A program made the translations under genes and the position numbers. Shown piece after piece: positions 25,143-33,803 of a stretch of DNA of 64,000 nt. This DNA is from DATBAK01 sp038240075 (GTDB lineage: Bacteria; Actinomycetota; Acidimicrobiia; IMCC26256; PALSA-610). The stretch's first letter is position 1, and every line of letters starts with the position of its first letter. The DNA is taken from positions 1 to 64,000 of the forward strand of contig JBBSEC010000003.1 of assembly GCA_038240075.1 (NCBI GenBank), read 5' to 3'. The notes under the pieces were generated by a model, which did no database searches, was not told the DNA's origin, and saw only the letters and a program-made list of their open reading frames with translations.

Positions 25143-25856
25143 ATGAACGGTGAGCCCCGGTTCCAGCCCATGCCCGACGACTGGTCGCGCGCGCTCGCCA
25201 TCGTCGCCCATCCCGACGACCTCGAGTACGGCGCGGCGAGCGCCATCGCGAAGTGGACCGACGCGGGCAAGCAGGTCTCGTATCTGCTGGTGACGCGCGG
25301 CGAAGCGGGAATCGACACGCTCGAACCGTCGGAGTGCGCGCGCGTGCGGGAGGCGGAAGAGCGCGCGAGCGCGGCGACGGTGGGCGTGTCGGATGTCGAC
25401 TTCCTCGGATACACCGATGGGGTGATCGAGTACGGAGTGGGACTCCGACGCGATCTCGCGCACGCGATCCGCCGGGCCCGGCCGGATTTGCTGCTCACAA
25501 TCAATCACCACGACTCGTGGGGCGGTCCGAGCTTCAACATGGCCGACCACCGCAACGTCGGGCTCGCGGTGCTCGACGCGTCGCGCGATGCCGGCAACCG
25601 CTGGGTCTTCCCGGAGCCCGGTCTCGAACCATGGGGTGGCGTCCGATACGTCGCGGTCAACGCCTCACCGCAGGCGGCCCACGCCGTCGATGTCGGTGCG
25701 TACATCGAACGGGGGATCGCGTCACTCGAGTGCCACGCCGCGTACCTCGCGTACGTCGGGGGCGACGCGCGCGAGATCATCACCGGGCCGGCGCGGGCCA
25801 CGGGCGACGCGTTGGGCTGCGAATATGCCGTGAGCTTCGAACTGTTCGAGTTCTAA
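25143..25856 (+). CDS. PIG-L/LmbE-family deacetylase
   Basis: A 237-residue zinc deacetylase fold. AIVAHPDDLEYGA is the signature (His23, Asp26) for zinc and catalysis, and NMADHRNVG supplies the third zinc His. Relatives include MshB and Mca of mycothiol metabolism and GlcNAc-PI deacetylases. Its length is shorter than MshB, so a mycothiol role is only a possibility, although ino1 elsewhere in the window fits such chemistry. TATGCT (25131-25136) ends six bases before the ATG, indicating a leaderless start. Confidence 0.9.
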   Translation: MNGEPRFQPMPDDWSRALAIVAHPDDLEYGAASAIAKWTDAGKQVSYLLVTRGEAGIDTLEPSECARVREAEERASAATVGVSDVDFLGYTDGVIEYGVGLRRDLAHAIRRARPDLLLTINHHDSWGGPSFNMADHRNVGLAVLDASRDAGNRWVFPEPGLEPWGGVRYVAVNASPQAAHAVDVGAYIERGIASLECHAAYLAYVGGDAREIITGPARATGDALGCEYAVSFELFEF

Positions 25857-25880
25857 CGACGCCGCAACAAGGGAGTCTGA

Positions 25881-26780
25881 ATGACTGACACGCAGCCGAT
25901 CGGCACGGTCGAGGAGCTCTGGCGGTTTCCGGTGAAGTCGATGCTCGGCGAGCGGCTCGAAACGATCGACGTGACCGACCGGGGCACGGTCGGAGACCGC
26001 GCGTACGCGGTGATCGACTCCGAGACGGGCAAGGTCGCGAGCGCGAAGAACCCTCGGAAGTGGGGGCATCTGCTCGACTGCACGGCGACGTTCGTCGAGG
26101 CGCCGGTCGCGGGTACGGCCACGCCGGCAGTCATCATCACGTTGCCTGACGGCGACGTGATCCGCAGCGACGACCCGGGTGCCGACGCCGCGCTCTCCAA
26201 CGTGCTCGGCCGCCCGGTCACGCTGGCAACCGTCGCGCCTGACACCCGCACGCTCGAGGAGGTCTGGCCCGAGATCGAGGGTCTTGCGCCGACCGAGTTC
26301 ATCGAGTCGATTCGCATCGCCGACGAGCACGCCGGCGAGACCCTCACCGATGTGCCGATGGGGCTCGCGGCGCCCGCGGGCACGTTCTACGACCTTGCGC
26401 TCCTGCACGTGCTCACGACGTCGACGCTGGCGCACCTCGCCGGTCTGTATCCGGAAGGGCGGTTCGATGTCCGCCGCTACCGGCCGAACATCCTCATCGA
26501 CGCGACCGCCGACGGGTTCGTCGAGAACGAGTGGCCCGGCCACACGCTGGGTGTCGGAGCCGACCTCCGCGTCGACGTGAGCATTCCCGCCATGCGGTGC
26601 GTGATGACCACGATGGCGCAGGGCGATCTGCCGCGCGACCTCGGCGTACTCAAGACGGTTGCCCGCCACAACCGGATCGAGATCGCGGGCTTGGGAATGT
26701 GGGCGTGCGTGGGCGCGTACGCCGGAGTCGGTGCTCCGGGCTCGGTGCGTGTGGGTGATCCGGTGACCCTGCTCGCGTAG
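25881..26780 (+). CDS. MOSC domain protein
   Basis: A 299-residue protein with an N-terminal MOSC_N beta-barrel (VEELWRFPVKSMLGERL, GDRAYAVIDSETGKVASAKN) and a MOSC domain with the conserved cysteine in MRCVMTTM. MOSC proteins bind molybdenum cofactor and reduce N-hydroxylated compounds (mARC, YiiM) or transfer sulfur. It starts after a 24-base gap, with AAGGGAG before the ATG, so it may share a transcript with the deacetylase. It converges with the following amidohydrolase. Confidence 0.9.
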   Translation: MTDTQPIGTVEELWRFPVKSMLGERLETIDVTDRGTVGDRAYAVIDSETGKVASAKNPRKWGHLLDCTATFVEAPVAGTATPAVIITLPDGDVIRSDDPGADAALSNVLGRPVTLATVAPDTRTLEEVWPEIEGLAPTEFIESIRIADEHAGETLTDVPMGLAAPAGTFYDLALLHVLTTSTLAHLAGLYPEGRFDVRRYRPNILIDATADGFVENEWPGHTLGVGADLRVDVSIPAMRCVMTTMAQGDLPRDLGVLKTVARHNRIEIAGLGMWACVGAYAGVGAPGSVRVGDPVTLLA

Positions 26781-26786
26781 CGCGCG

Positions 26787-28034
26787 TTACCGGTAGAAGC
26801 CGGGGCTCGTCGCGCCGTCGGGCCGACCCTCGAGCGGTACCCGCAGCTCTTCGACCGTCGGGCCGACCCGCGCCGCGATCGGCGCGAGCTTGTCGAGATC
26901 GAAGCCGTAGACCTTCGCCGCGGTGCGTGCGAGCACCTGCTGCAGGTCGGCGGCCGACCACTCGGAGAAGCCCATGCGCAGCAGCTCGCGCGAGTACGGC
27001 GTCGAGCCTTCGTGGTGCGGGTAGTCGCTGCCCCACATCATGTTCTCGAGGCCGAGCCTCAACATGGCCTTCGCCTCGATGACGCCGGGGAAGCTCACAC
27101 CGACGTAGCAGCTCTGCTTGAAATACTCGCTCGGCGGCCGCGGCAGACGATTGTCGGCGTCGAACTTCAGCTCACCGATGCGACCACCCGCCATCTGCAT
27201 GTGGAAGCCGTCGAGCATGCGCAAGGTGTCGACGAGCCACGAGCAGCCCTGCTCGGTCAGCACGAACTTGAGCTTGGGGAACCGCTCGAAGACGCCGCTC
27301 ATCATCACCTGCCAGAACGCGCGGTGCGCGAACCACGCGGTCTCGATGAGCCACATCGCTCCGCCCGACGGTGCGTCGCCGTAGTCGGGGTGACCGCTCC
27401 CGGAGTGGTAGTTGACCGGCATGTCGAGCTCTTCGCAGGTGCGCCAGAACGGGTCGTACTCGGCGCAGAAGTAGGGAAGGATGTCGGTGTCGTCGGGAAC
27501 GCCGGGGATGAGCACGCCACCGCGCAGACCGTGCGCGTGCGCCCATTTCACCTCGGCGATCGCGGCGTCGATGTCGTTCGCGAACACCTGCGCGATACCG
27601 GCGCGGCGATCGGGTTGGTTCGCACACCAGTCGGCGAGCCAACGGTTGTGCGCGCGCAGGCCGGCCCAGCGCAGCTCGAGATCGGCCGGGCTCGGCGGAC
27701 GCGCGACGAGCGCGCCGGTCGGGAAGAACGGAGGCACCGTGTTCGGGAACACGATCTCGGCGACCTGGCCGTCGGCTTCGAGGTCGGCGATGCGCCGCTC
27801 GTCGTCCCAGTTGCGGCTGCGGCTGCTGCCCTGCAGGTCGCGGAAGGGGTTCTTGTACTCGCCCCTCCACGCCTCGTAGTCGGGGACGTACTTCTCCTCG
27901 AGGTAGCCGCGGTACTGCTCCATCGATCCGCCGGCGTGGCAGTCGGCGGAGACGATCACGTAGCGGTCGGTGAGTGGTCCGCCGGTCGCGTCGAAATCCG
28001 GGCCGGTCTTCGGGTCCTTCGTTGCTGTCGTCAC
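26787..28034 (-). CDS. Amidohydrolase_2 family protein
   Basis: A 415-residue TIM-barrel metal hydrolase. SADCHAGG replaces the usual DxH start, VNYHSGSGHPDYG carries a metal His, and WGSDYPHHEGSTPYS supplies the catalytic Asp. FVLTEQGCSWL is a family strand. The substrate is unknown; the group includes decarboxylases of aromatic acids. GTG 28034 is the only initiator before the first strand, and it lies four bases from the palindromic operator shared with the divergent gene. Confidence 0.88.
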   Translation of the reverse strand: MTTATKDPKTGPDFDATGGPLTDRYVIVSADCHAGGSMEQYRGYLEEKYVPDYEAWRGEYKNPFRDLQGSSRSRNWDDERRIADLEADGQVAEIVFPNTVPPFFPTGALVARPPSPADLELRWAGLRAHNRWLADWCANQPDRRAGIAQVFANDIDAAIAEVKWAHAHGLRGGVLIPGVPDDTDILPYFCAEYDPFWRTCEELDMPVNYHSGSGHPDYGDAPSGGAMWLIETAWFAHRAFWQVMMSGVFERFPKLKFVLTEQGCSWLVDTLRMLDGFHMQMAGGRIGELKFDADNRLPRPPSEYFKQSCYVGVSFPGVIEAKAMLRLGLENMMWGSDYPHHEGSTPYSRELLRMGFSEWSAADLQQVLARTAAKVYGFDLDKLAPIAARVGPTVEELRVPLEGRPDGATSPGFYR

Positions 28035-28037
28035 AAA

Positions 28038-28055
28038 CCTGACGCTAGCGTCAGG
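28038..28055. promoter_or_regulatory. Perfect 18-bp palindrome between divergent amidohydrolase genes
   Basis: CCTGACGCTAGCGTCAGG reads the same on both strands. TAGCGT inside it fits a TANNNT -10 in both directions, nine bases before ATG 28061 and seven before GTG 28034. The two start codons are only 26 bases apart, so promoter, operator and both transcription starts must overlap. The 4955 site is nearly identical. Confidence 0.7.
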
Positions 28056-28060
28056 CCCTC

Positions 28061-28900
28061 ATGACCAGCGACTCCACAGCTGATGTCCTCGATATCTGGG
28101 TGAACCTCGTGACCGAGAAGTCGGCCGCGCAGTTCCTCGGACAGCCCGAGAACGCCCATATTCCGGGCTATCTGGGCGGTGACGGCAGCGCGGGGGTCGG
28201 CGTCGACGCCCTGCTCGGCGTGATGGACGAACAGGGCGTGGCGACCGGGATCCTCACGTCGGGCGTCGACCGCGGTGGTGCCGAGGCGATGCTCGAGGTC
28301 GCCGACGCGCACCCGGGACGGTTCCTCGTGTGCGCGGTGCTGAGCGAGCGACTGCGCCCGACGCGCGACGTCCGCCGCATCCGTGAGCTCGCCGAGCACC
28401 CGCGGTTCGCGATGCTGCGCGTCACGCCGCTCGCGACCCAGGTGCCCATCAACGACGCGCGTCACTACCCGGCGTATCAGATCTGCGAAGAGCTCGGTAT
28501 CCCCGTCGGCATCAACGTCGGGATTCCCGGGCCGCGCGTGCGATCCCGCGTGCAGCATCCCGAGCTGCTCGAAGACGTGATGATCGACTTCCCTGATCTC
28601 GTGATCATCGGCGCGCACATGGGCCACCCGTACGAAGAGCTGCTCATGAACTACATGCGCAAGTGGCCGAACCTCTACCTGTCGTGCACGGCGTACGCGC
28701 CGCGGTACTTCGACCCCGCGCTCGTGCGCTTCATGAACACGAAGGCGTTCCGCGGCCGGGTGATCTGGGGGAGCGACGAACCGTGGTTCCCGATGCGTCG
28801 GTCGCTGTCGGAGGCGCGGGCCCTGCCGATCGACGAGGAGGCGATGGCGCTCTTCCTCGGAGGCTCGGCGCGGCGCCTGCTCGACCGCACTGCTCGCTAG
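28061..28900 (+). CDS. Amidohydrolase_2 family protein
   Basis: A 279-residue, shorter amidohydrolase_2 barrel. VLDIWVNLVTEK stands where the metal DxH motif normally is, so the N-terminal metal ligands look lost. IGAHMGHPYEELLMNYM and WGSDEPWFPM keep the later His and the Asp in altered form. Catalysis may differ from the neighbour it is divergent from, and a partner or regulatory role is possible. The two starts share one palindrome, so expression is probably joint. Confidence 0.82.
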   Translation: MTSDSTADVLDIWVNLVTEKSAAQFLGQPENAHIPGYLGGDGSAGVGVDALLGVMDEQGVATGILTSGVDRGGAEAMLEVADAHPGRFLVCAVLSERLRPTRDVRRIRELAEHPRFAMLRVTPLATQVPINDARHYPAYQICEELGIPVGINVGIPGPRVRSRVQHPELLEDVMIDFPDLVIIGAHMGHPYEELLMNYMRKWPNLYLSCTAYAPRYFDPALVRFMNTKAFRGRVIWGSDEPWFPMRRSLSEARALPIDEEAMALFLGGSARRLLDRTAR

Positions 28901-28931
28901 TAGGAGCGGCGGAGGCACGCCGTTGTGCTAT

Positions 28932-28999
28932 CCCCACGGTCGCACACGCATGCGCTTCACCGTCTGCTCGTCATTGAGCACGGCCGCTGCGTCTGCTCC
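28932..28999 (-). repeat. Start-codon-associated repeat, inverted copy R5
   Basis: On the minus strand GGAGCAGACGCAGCGGCC is followed by ACGGTGAAGCGCATGCG and GCGACCGTGG, matching the other copies in order. It lies in the 284-base gap between the amidohydrolase stop and the hydrolase stop at 29185. No gene starts after it on its own strand, so this copy appears displaced. The rest of the gap holds nothing I can name. Confidence 0.75.
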
Positions 29000-29184
29000 G
29001 CCCGTCAAGGCGGTCGGGCGAGACCCCCGTCGTGAGCCGCCGAGTCTCGGAAGCGTTGGAAGAACCCCGGTCGGGACATCTACGACCTCCCTTCGTGGTA
29101 CGACCAGCATCCTCCCGAGGTGTTGCACACGCGTCGCGTCCGTGCGACGGTTCGACGTCGGTCGGCTGAAGGTGATGTGACGGG

Positions 29185-30000
29185 CTATACCGCGGCAAGG
29201 AAGTCGACGAGCTCGGCCGCGACGGCGTCGACGTGGGTGAAGACGCCGAGATGGCTCGAGTCGGGGATCTCCGCGAAGCGGGCACCGGGGATCTGCGCGG
29301 CGGCCCGGCGCGCGTGCGCGGGCGGCGAGTCGACGTCGTGCTCGAACGCGAGCACGAGGCAGGGCACCGTGATGTCGGGCCACACGCGCGTGCGCTCGAG
29401 ATCGAGCGACCACGCGAGGCACGCCTCGAAGTGCCCGAGGCGGCCCGGGTTCGGCGCCGGTTCCTGATCGGCGATCATCGCGAGCCAGCCTTCGACCATC
29501 GCATCGTTCTGCAGGTCGTGGTTCGGCAGGTAGCGAAGGGTTTCGCAGGCGTAGAAGAGCGGGGGAAGCTCGCAGTCGAGGCGCGCGAGGTCGCGTTCGA
29601 CCGTGGTGATCGCCTTCTCCCACGCGGTCGCGACGTTGCAGCTCCCCATCAGCGCGGCGGCACGCACGCGATCGGGATGCTTGGCGGCCAGCGTCTCCGC
29701 AATCCATCCGCCCATCGAATGCCCGGCGACGCGCACGCGGTCGAGACCGAGATGATCGAGGAGACCGACGGCGTCGCCGACCATCTGCGCGATCGAATAC
29801 GGCGCGGGCGGCGACGACGACGGTGCGATCCCGCGGTTGTCGAACGTGATGACCTGATAGCCGGCGGCCGTGAGCGCGGGAACGAGGCCGAAATGCCACG
29901 CGATCGCGGGCTGCGTGCACCCGCACACGAGCAGGAGCGGCTCACCGTCGCCGGTGACGTCGTACGCGATGGTCGCGTCGTCGAGCTCGACCTCGGGCAT
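29185..30000 (-). CDS. Alpha/beta-fold hydrolase
   Basis: A 271-residue hydrolase. LLLVCGCTQPAIAW replaces the HG oxyanion strand, VITFDNRGIAPSS is a standard strand-turn, AGHSMGGWIAETLA is the nucleophile elbow (Ser), FEHDVDSPP supplies the acid and SSHLGVFTH the His. The triad is complete, so an esterase, lactonase or epoxide-type activity is expected. GGGGAG lies seven bases before the ATG. It ends 32 bases from the cyclodeaminase gene and may share its transcript. Confidence 0.9.
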   Translation of the reverse strand: MPEVELDDATIAYDVTGDGEPLLLVCGCTQPAIAWHFGLVPALTAAGYQVITFDNRGIAPSSSPPAPYSIAQMVGDAVGLLDHLGLDRVRVAGHSMGGWIAETLAAKHPDRVRAAALMGSCNVATAWEKAITTVERDLARLDCELPPLFYACETLRYLPNHDLQNDAMVEGWLAMIADQEPAPNPGRLGHFEACLAWSLDLERTRVWPDITVPCLVLAFEHDVDSPPAHARRAAAQIPGARFAEIPDSSHLGVFTHVDAVAAELVDFLAAV

Positions 30001-30032
30001 CTCGATCTCCCCGTGATTCTGGGTGTTCCGGC

Positions 30033-31025
30033 CTACACGTCGACAGTGACGCCGACACCCTGGGCGCGTGCGGCCGCGACCACCAGCATCGCGGCCGCGA
30101 GGTCTTCGACGGCGACGCCGACACCCTTGTAGAGCGTGATCTGCTCGGGCGTCGTGCGGCCCGGCCGCGTCCCCGCGACGAGCTCACCGACCTCCGCGTG
30201 CACGTGCGCGGGCTCGATCAAGCCGTCGCGGATCGGCCACAACAGCTCGTTCGCTCCGGCCGGTACCGGCGCGAGTGCCGACGAACGCGACTCGACCACG
30301 ACGAGCGCGTCGAGCACCGTGTGCGCGTCGACCTCGCAGCCGTCGCTGAAGCCCACGGAGTTCACGTGCACTCCCGGGCTCAACCATTCGCGCCGGACGA
30401 TCGGTTCGGTCGCGGGAGTCGTCGCGCACACGACGTCGGCACCCGCGAGCGCGTCGGCGAACGTCGCGGCGCCGGTGACCGCGATGTGGGCCATTCCGGC
30501 CCGTTGCAGCTCGTCGGCGAAGTCGAGTGCGACGACGGCGTTCGCCTCGGCGTTGCGACCCGCGATCCTGATCTCCTTCAGCGCGGGCACCACGCGGGGG
30601 ACCGCAAGCGCGTGGGCGCGTGCCTGCACACCGGTGCCGAGGATGGCCATGACTTCGGAGTCGGCGCGCGCGAGGTGCCGGGTCGCGACGGCCGACGCCG
30701 CCGCGGTGCGCGCCGCGGTGATCAGCGTGCCGTCGACGAGGGCCGTCGGCGTGCCGGTATCAGGGTCGAAGAGGACGATCACGGCTTGGTGCGTCGGGCG
30801 GTCGACGTTGCCGGGGAACAACGAGACCAGCTTCGCGCCGAGACCGCCGAGCCGGGAGAACGCGCCCGGCATCGCCAAAAGGAGCCCGGCGCCGGTCTCG
30901 GCCGCGACGCGCGGCGGGAGCGACGCCCAGCCCGCGCTGGTCTCGGCCAACGCCGAGCTCACGGCGTCGGTCAGCGCGTCGAGATCGAGCACCGCTTCGA
31001 CATCGTCTCGGTTGAGGATGAGCAC
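30033..31025 (-). CDS. Ornithine cyclodeaminase / mu-crystallin family protein
   Basis: A 330-residue Rossmann enzyme. GGLGAKLVSLFPGN, TGTPTALVDGTLITAARTAAASAVATRHLAR and AILGTGVQARAHA (NAD-binding GxGxxA) are family signatures. Members deaminate ornithine to proline or reduce ketimines. It sits 15 bases downstream of a threonine/serine dehydratase-like PLP gene, so the pair may process an amino acid via imine intermediates. The GTG start is preceded by GGGGGA. Confidence 0.9.
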   Translation of the reverse strand: MLILNRDDVEAVLDLDALTDAVSSALAETSAGWASLPPRVAAETGAGLLLAMPGAFSRLGGLGAKLVSLFPGNVDRPTHQAVIVLFDPDTGTPTALVDGTLITAARTAAASAVATRHLARADSEVMAILGTGVQARAHALAVPRVVPALKEIRIAGRNAEANAVVALDFADELQRAGMAHIAVTGAATFADALAGADVVCATTPATEPIVRREWLSPGVHVNSVGFSDGCEVDAHTVLDALVVVESRSSALAPVPAGANELLWPIRDGLIEPAHVHAEVGELVAGTRPGRTTPEQITLYKGVGVAVEDLAAAMLVVAAARAQGVGVTVDV

Positions 31026-31040
31026 GCGTCCCCCGTCTGC

Positions 31041-31997
31041 TCAGCCGGCGAGCACGCGCGCGAGCGTCGCGGGCGAGATGTTGCGGCCGGTGATCACGAC
31101 CGCGGTTGCGCCTTCGGACGCGATCGCGATCCGGGCGGTCATGAGCGCGGCGACACCGACGGCTCCGGATCCCTCGGCGACGATCCCGTGCTCGTACGCG
31201 AGCAGGCGCATGGCCGCGGCGATGTCGGCTTCGGAGACGGTGACGACATCGGTGATCGTGCGCCGGATGAGATCGAACGTGACCGAACCGTCCTCGAAGT
31301 TGCCGGCCAGCCCGTCGGCGAGCGTCGGACCGGGCGTGATCGAAACCGGCGCGCCCGCGTCGAGCGCGCTGCGCATCGCCGGCGACTGCTCGGCCTCGGC
31401 ACCGAAGACGCGAACCGCGTCGACGGTGGAAGCCGCGAGACCGATGCCCGACGCGAGTCCGCCGCCACCGATCGGTGTGACGATCGTGGCGAGCCCGGGG
31501 ATCTGCTCGAACAGCTCCATCGCGATCGTGCCCTGGCCCGCGATCACGTCGGGATCGTTGTACGGCGATACGTAGACCGCGCCTGCGTCGGCGAGCGCGA
31601 TCGCGTGCGCTTCGGCCTCGTCGTAGCTCGTCCCGTGCCGCACGAGGTCGACGGCGAAGCGCGCGATTGCGGCTTGCTTCGCCTCCGACGCGTTGGTCGG
31701 GACGACGACCGTGGCCGTCGCGCCGAGTCGGTCGGCCGCGTACGCGATTCCGAGGCCGTGGTTGCCTGCCGACGCGGTCACGATGGGCGTCGAGCGGTCA
31801 CGCGCCAGCGCGGCGCTCACGGCGACGAGGGCGCCGCGAACCTTGAAGGACCCGGTCGGCTGCAGAGTTTCCAGCTTGAGCCAGACGTCGCGACCGAGCC
31901 GCGGCGCGGGGACGACGGGGGTCGCGGTGAGATGGCGGGACACGATCGCCGCCGCGGCCCCGATCTCCGCGGCCTGAGGTACCCGAACCGGTCGCAC
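31041..31997 (-). CDS. Threonine/serine dehydratase-type PLP enzyme
   Basis: A 318-residue fold-type II PLP enzyme. LETLQPTGSFKVRGA holds the Schiff-base Lys, TASAGNHGLGIAYAA binds substrate, and TPIGGGGLASGIG is the glycine loop for the phosphate. It lacks the regulatory ACT domain of biosynthetic IlvA, so it is a catabolic or racemase-type member. GTG 31997 is chosen because the similarity starts at RVPQAAEIG; the upstream frame is open but basic and unlike protein. Confidence 0.9.
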   Translation of the reverse strand: MRPVRVPQAAEIGAAAAIVSRHLTATPVVPAPRLGRDVWLKLETLQPTGSFKVRGALVAVSAALARDRSTPIVTASAGNHGLGIAYAADRLGATATVVVPTNASEAKQAAIARFAVDLVRHGTSYDEAEAHAIALADAGAVYVSPYNDPDVIAGQGTIAMELFEQIPGLATIVTPIGGGGLASGIGLAASTVDAVRVFGAEAEQSPAMRSALDAGAPVSITPGPTLADGLAGNFEDGSVTFDLIRRTITDVVTVSEADIAAAMRLLAYEHGIVAEGSGAVGVAALMTARIAIASEGATAVVITGRNISPATLARVLAG

Positions 31998-32125
31998 GGG
32001 TCCAAAACTAGGGCCGGGGCGTGCCGAGTGGGATGAGACGGGAATCGCTGCGTGCGATTGCCGCCGATCGCGGTCGCGGCCGCGGTTCACTGTCGTCCGG
32101 TGGGCAGACGCAGAGGGAGTCACAC

Positions 32126-32530
32126 GTGGTGGTCAAGCTCGACCCGAATGTCACGCACAACCCGGTTGTCGTCGAGCACAGAGCTCGCCGCGCGGCCGAT
32201 GTCCAGCTTCGAGTCGCCGACGCGATCACGGCGTTCGCGGGATCGATGCGCTTCGTCTACATCCACGCCGTCGGCTTCGCCATCTGGATGATCTTCGTCG
32301 AGAAGAACCCGTGGCCGAAGCTCACGCTCATCGTCTCGCTCGAAGCGATCTTCCTGTCGACGTTCGTCATGATCGGCCAGAACCGCGCGGCCTCGTTCCA
32401 GCAGGCGAAGGCCGACCACGACTTCGTCGAGCAGGAGCAGGAGCTGAAGAAGAACACCGAGCTCACGCAGGCCATCCACGAGCTGACGAAGGATGTGCAC
32501 ACGAAGCTCCTCGGCGAGCAGCAGGCCTAG
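32126..32530 (+). CDS. DUF1003 family membrane protein
   Basis: A 134-residue protein with two hydrophobic helices (FVYIHAVGFAIWMIFVE and LTLIVSLEAIFLSTFVMIG) followed by QNRAASFQQAKADHDF, the DUF1003 signature, and a charged C-terminal helix. It has the two-span topology of the family; the function is unknown. GTG 32126 is used because GAGGGAG lies upstream and preceding codons show no similarity. It is divergent from the PLP gene. Confidence 0.85.
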   Translation: MVVKLDPNVTHNPVVVEHRARRAADVQLRVADAITAFAGSMRFVYIHAVGFAIWMIFVEKNPWPKLTLIVSLEAIFLSTFVMIGQNRAASFQQAKADHDFVEQEQELKKNTELTQAIHELTKDVHTKLLGEQQA

Positions 32531-32553
32531 CGCGCCGCCATCAAAGCGCGCCG

Positions 32554-33726
32554 CTACCGGTTCCGGCTCAGTCTCGAGCTCTCGCGGTCGGTCGACGTGC
32601 TGCCGATGCAGCGGTGGTTGGGGTTGGTGATGGTGAGGGTGGTGCCGTCGAACGTCGCGTGCCATCCGGGTTTGTGGAGGACGTGGTGGTGGAAGTCGCA
32701 TAAGAAGACGAGGTTCGCGATGACGGTCGTGCCGTTGGGGAACGGGTTGACGTGATGGACTTGGCCGTGGGTTCGGTCGCAGCCGGGATATCGGCAGCGA
32801 CCGCCGTCTCGGTGCAGCACGGCTCTTCGGAGTGTGCGTGAGGGCCGGTAGATCGCGGCACCGACGTCGAGGGGCGTGCCGTTCGCGTCGAGGACGATCA
32901 GTTGCAGTTTCGATTCGCACACGAGCCGGCTGACCTGGCTTTGGGTGAGGGCGAGATCGCCGGTCGTCTCATCGTTGCCGGTGAGGAGCGATTCGAGGGT
33001 GGCCGTGATGGTGATGTGAGGTCGTTCACCGTCTTCGGTCGGGCTTTCACCGCGGTCGAGGAAGTCCCGGCAGATGCGGCCGAGCGCGTCGGCACGCCGC
33101 TGCGCAGGAGTACGCGGGTCGTCGTCGCCGGGCTTATCGGTCGCGGCGTTGACGGCGTGCTTGATCGTCGCGCCGAGCAGCCCGTCGAGATCACCCTTCA
33201 GCGCCCACCGGTCTGCGACTGGGGAGAGGTACACGCCGTTGGTGTCTTCGGGTGGTTTGTCGTCGAGTTCGTCGCAGCGGAGCTGGTAGTACCGGATCCG
33301 CGCGTCGAGCCCCCGGAAATCGGCCGCCTCCGCGAGTTGGACGAGGTCGTCTTCCATCGTCGCGTACACGGCTTCATGGTTCTGGCGGCGACCCAACGCG
33401 ATCGTCGTCGCGGCACTCGCGGAGATCTCACCCTGAGCCCACGCTTTCGCGACGAGGGGGAGGGTTTCGCATGCTTTCCCCGCGGCGAGGGAGATGCGCG
33501 CGTCGCGGAACCGTTGCCCGGTCTGGAGTTGCACCCACGCCGGCGTCGATGATGCACCGTCACCCGAGGGGATCCCACGACCCGCAATCGCGACGAGTAG
33601 CCGTGCGGCGTATGCCTCGGCACGGTCGATCGCGCGGCGCGTTTCGATGTAGCGCTCCCGGATCTCCGAGTCGCACATGTCGCTCGGGTCGAGGTCGTCG
33701 ACGACGCTCGTGAGGGCTGCGAGCAT
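32554..33726 (-). CDS. DUF222 / HNH endonuclease (13E12-type) protein
   Basis: A 390-residue protein with an N-terminal helical DUF222 domain and a C-terminal HNH nuclease motif: CRYPGCDRTHGQVHHVNPF with zinc-type Cys pair and catalytic His, then LVFLCDFHHHVLHKPGW. These genes are common and multicopy in actinobacteria and may be mobile or selfish; the M. tuberculosis 13E12 genes are SOS-linked. ATG 33726 is supported by TACAAT six bases upstream. A second member lies at 49512. Confidence 0.9.
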   Translation of the reverse strand: MLAALTSVVDDLDPSDMCDSEIRERYIETRRAIDRAEAYAARLLVAIAGRGIPSGDGASSTPAWVQLQTGQRFRDARISLAAGKACETLPLVAKAWAQGEISASAATTIALGRRQNHEAVYATMEDDLVQLAEAADFRGLDARIRYYQLRCDELDDKPPEDTNGVYLSPVADRWALKGDLDGLLGATIKHAVNAATDKPGDDDPRTPAQRRADALGRICRDFLDRGESPTEDGERPHITITATLESLLTGNDETTGDLALTQSQVSRLVCESKLQLIVLDANGTPLDVGAAIYRPSRTLRRAVLHRDGGRCRYPGCDRTHGQVHHVNPFPNGTTVIANLVFLCDFHHHVLHKPGWHATFDGTTLTITNPNHRCIGSTSTDRESSRLSRNR

Positions 33727-33732
33727 GCCCCA

Positions 33733-33756
33733 ATTGTACACCGAACACGTGTTCGA
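33733..33756 (-). promoter_or_regulatory. SOS-boxed leaderless promoter of the first HNH gene
   Basis: On the minus strand TCGAACACGTGTTCGG (33756-33741) matches 11 of 12 fixed bases of the actinobacterial LexA box TCGAAC-N4-GTTCGA. Three bases on, TACAAT serves as -10 and ends six bases before the ATG. LexA binding would block this promoter. Confidence 0.7.
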
Positions 33757-33803
33757 TAACAGGCAGAATATCCAGCAAATACAGGCCTAAATCGCGCTGC
33801 TCG

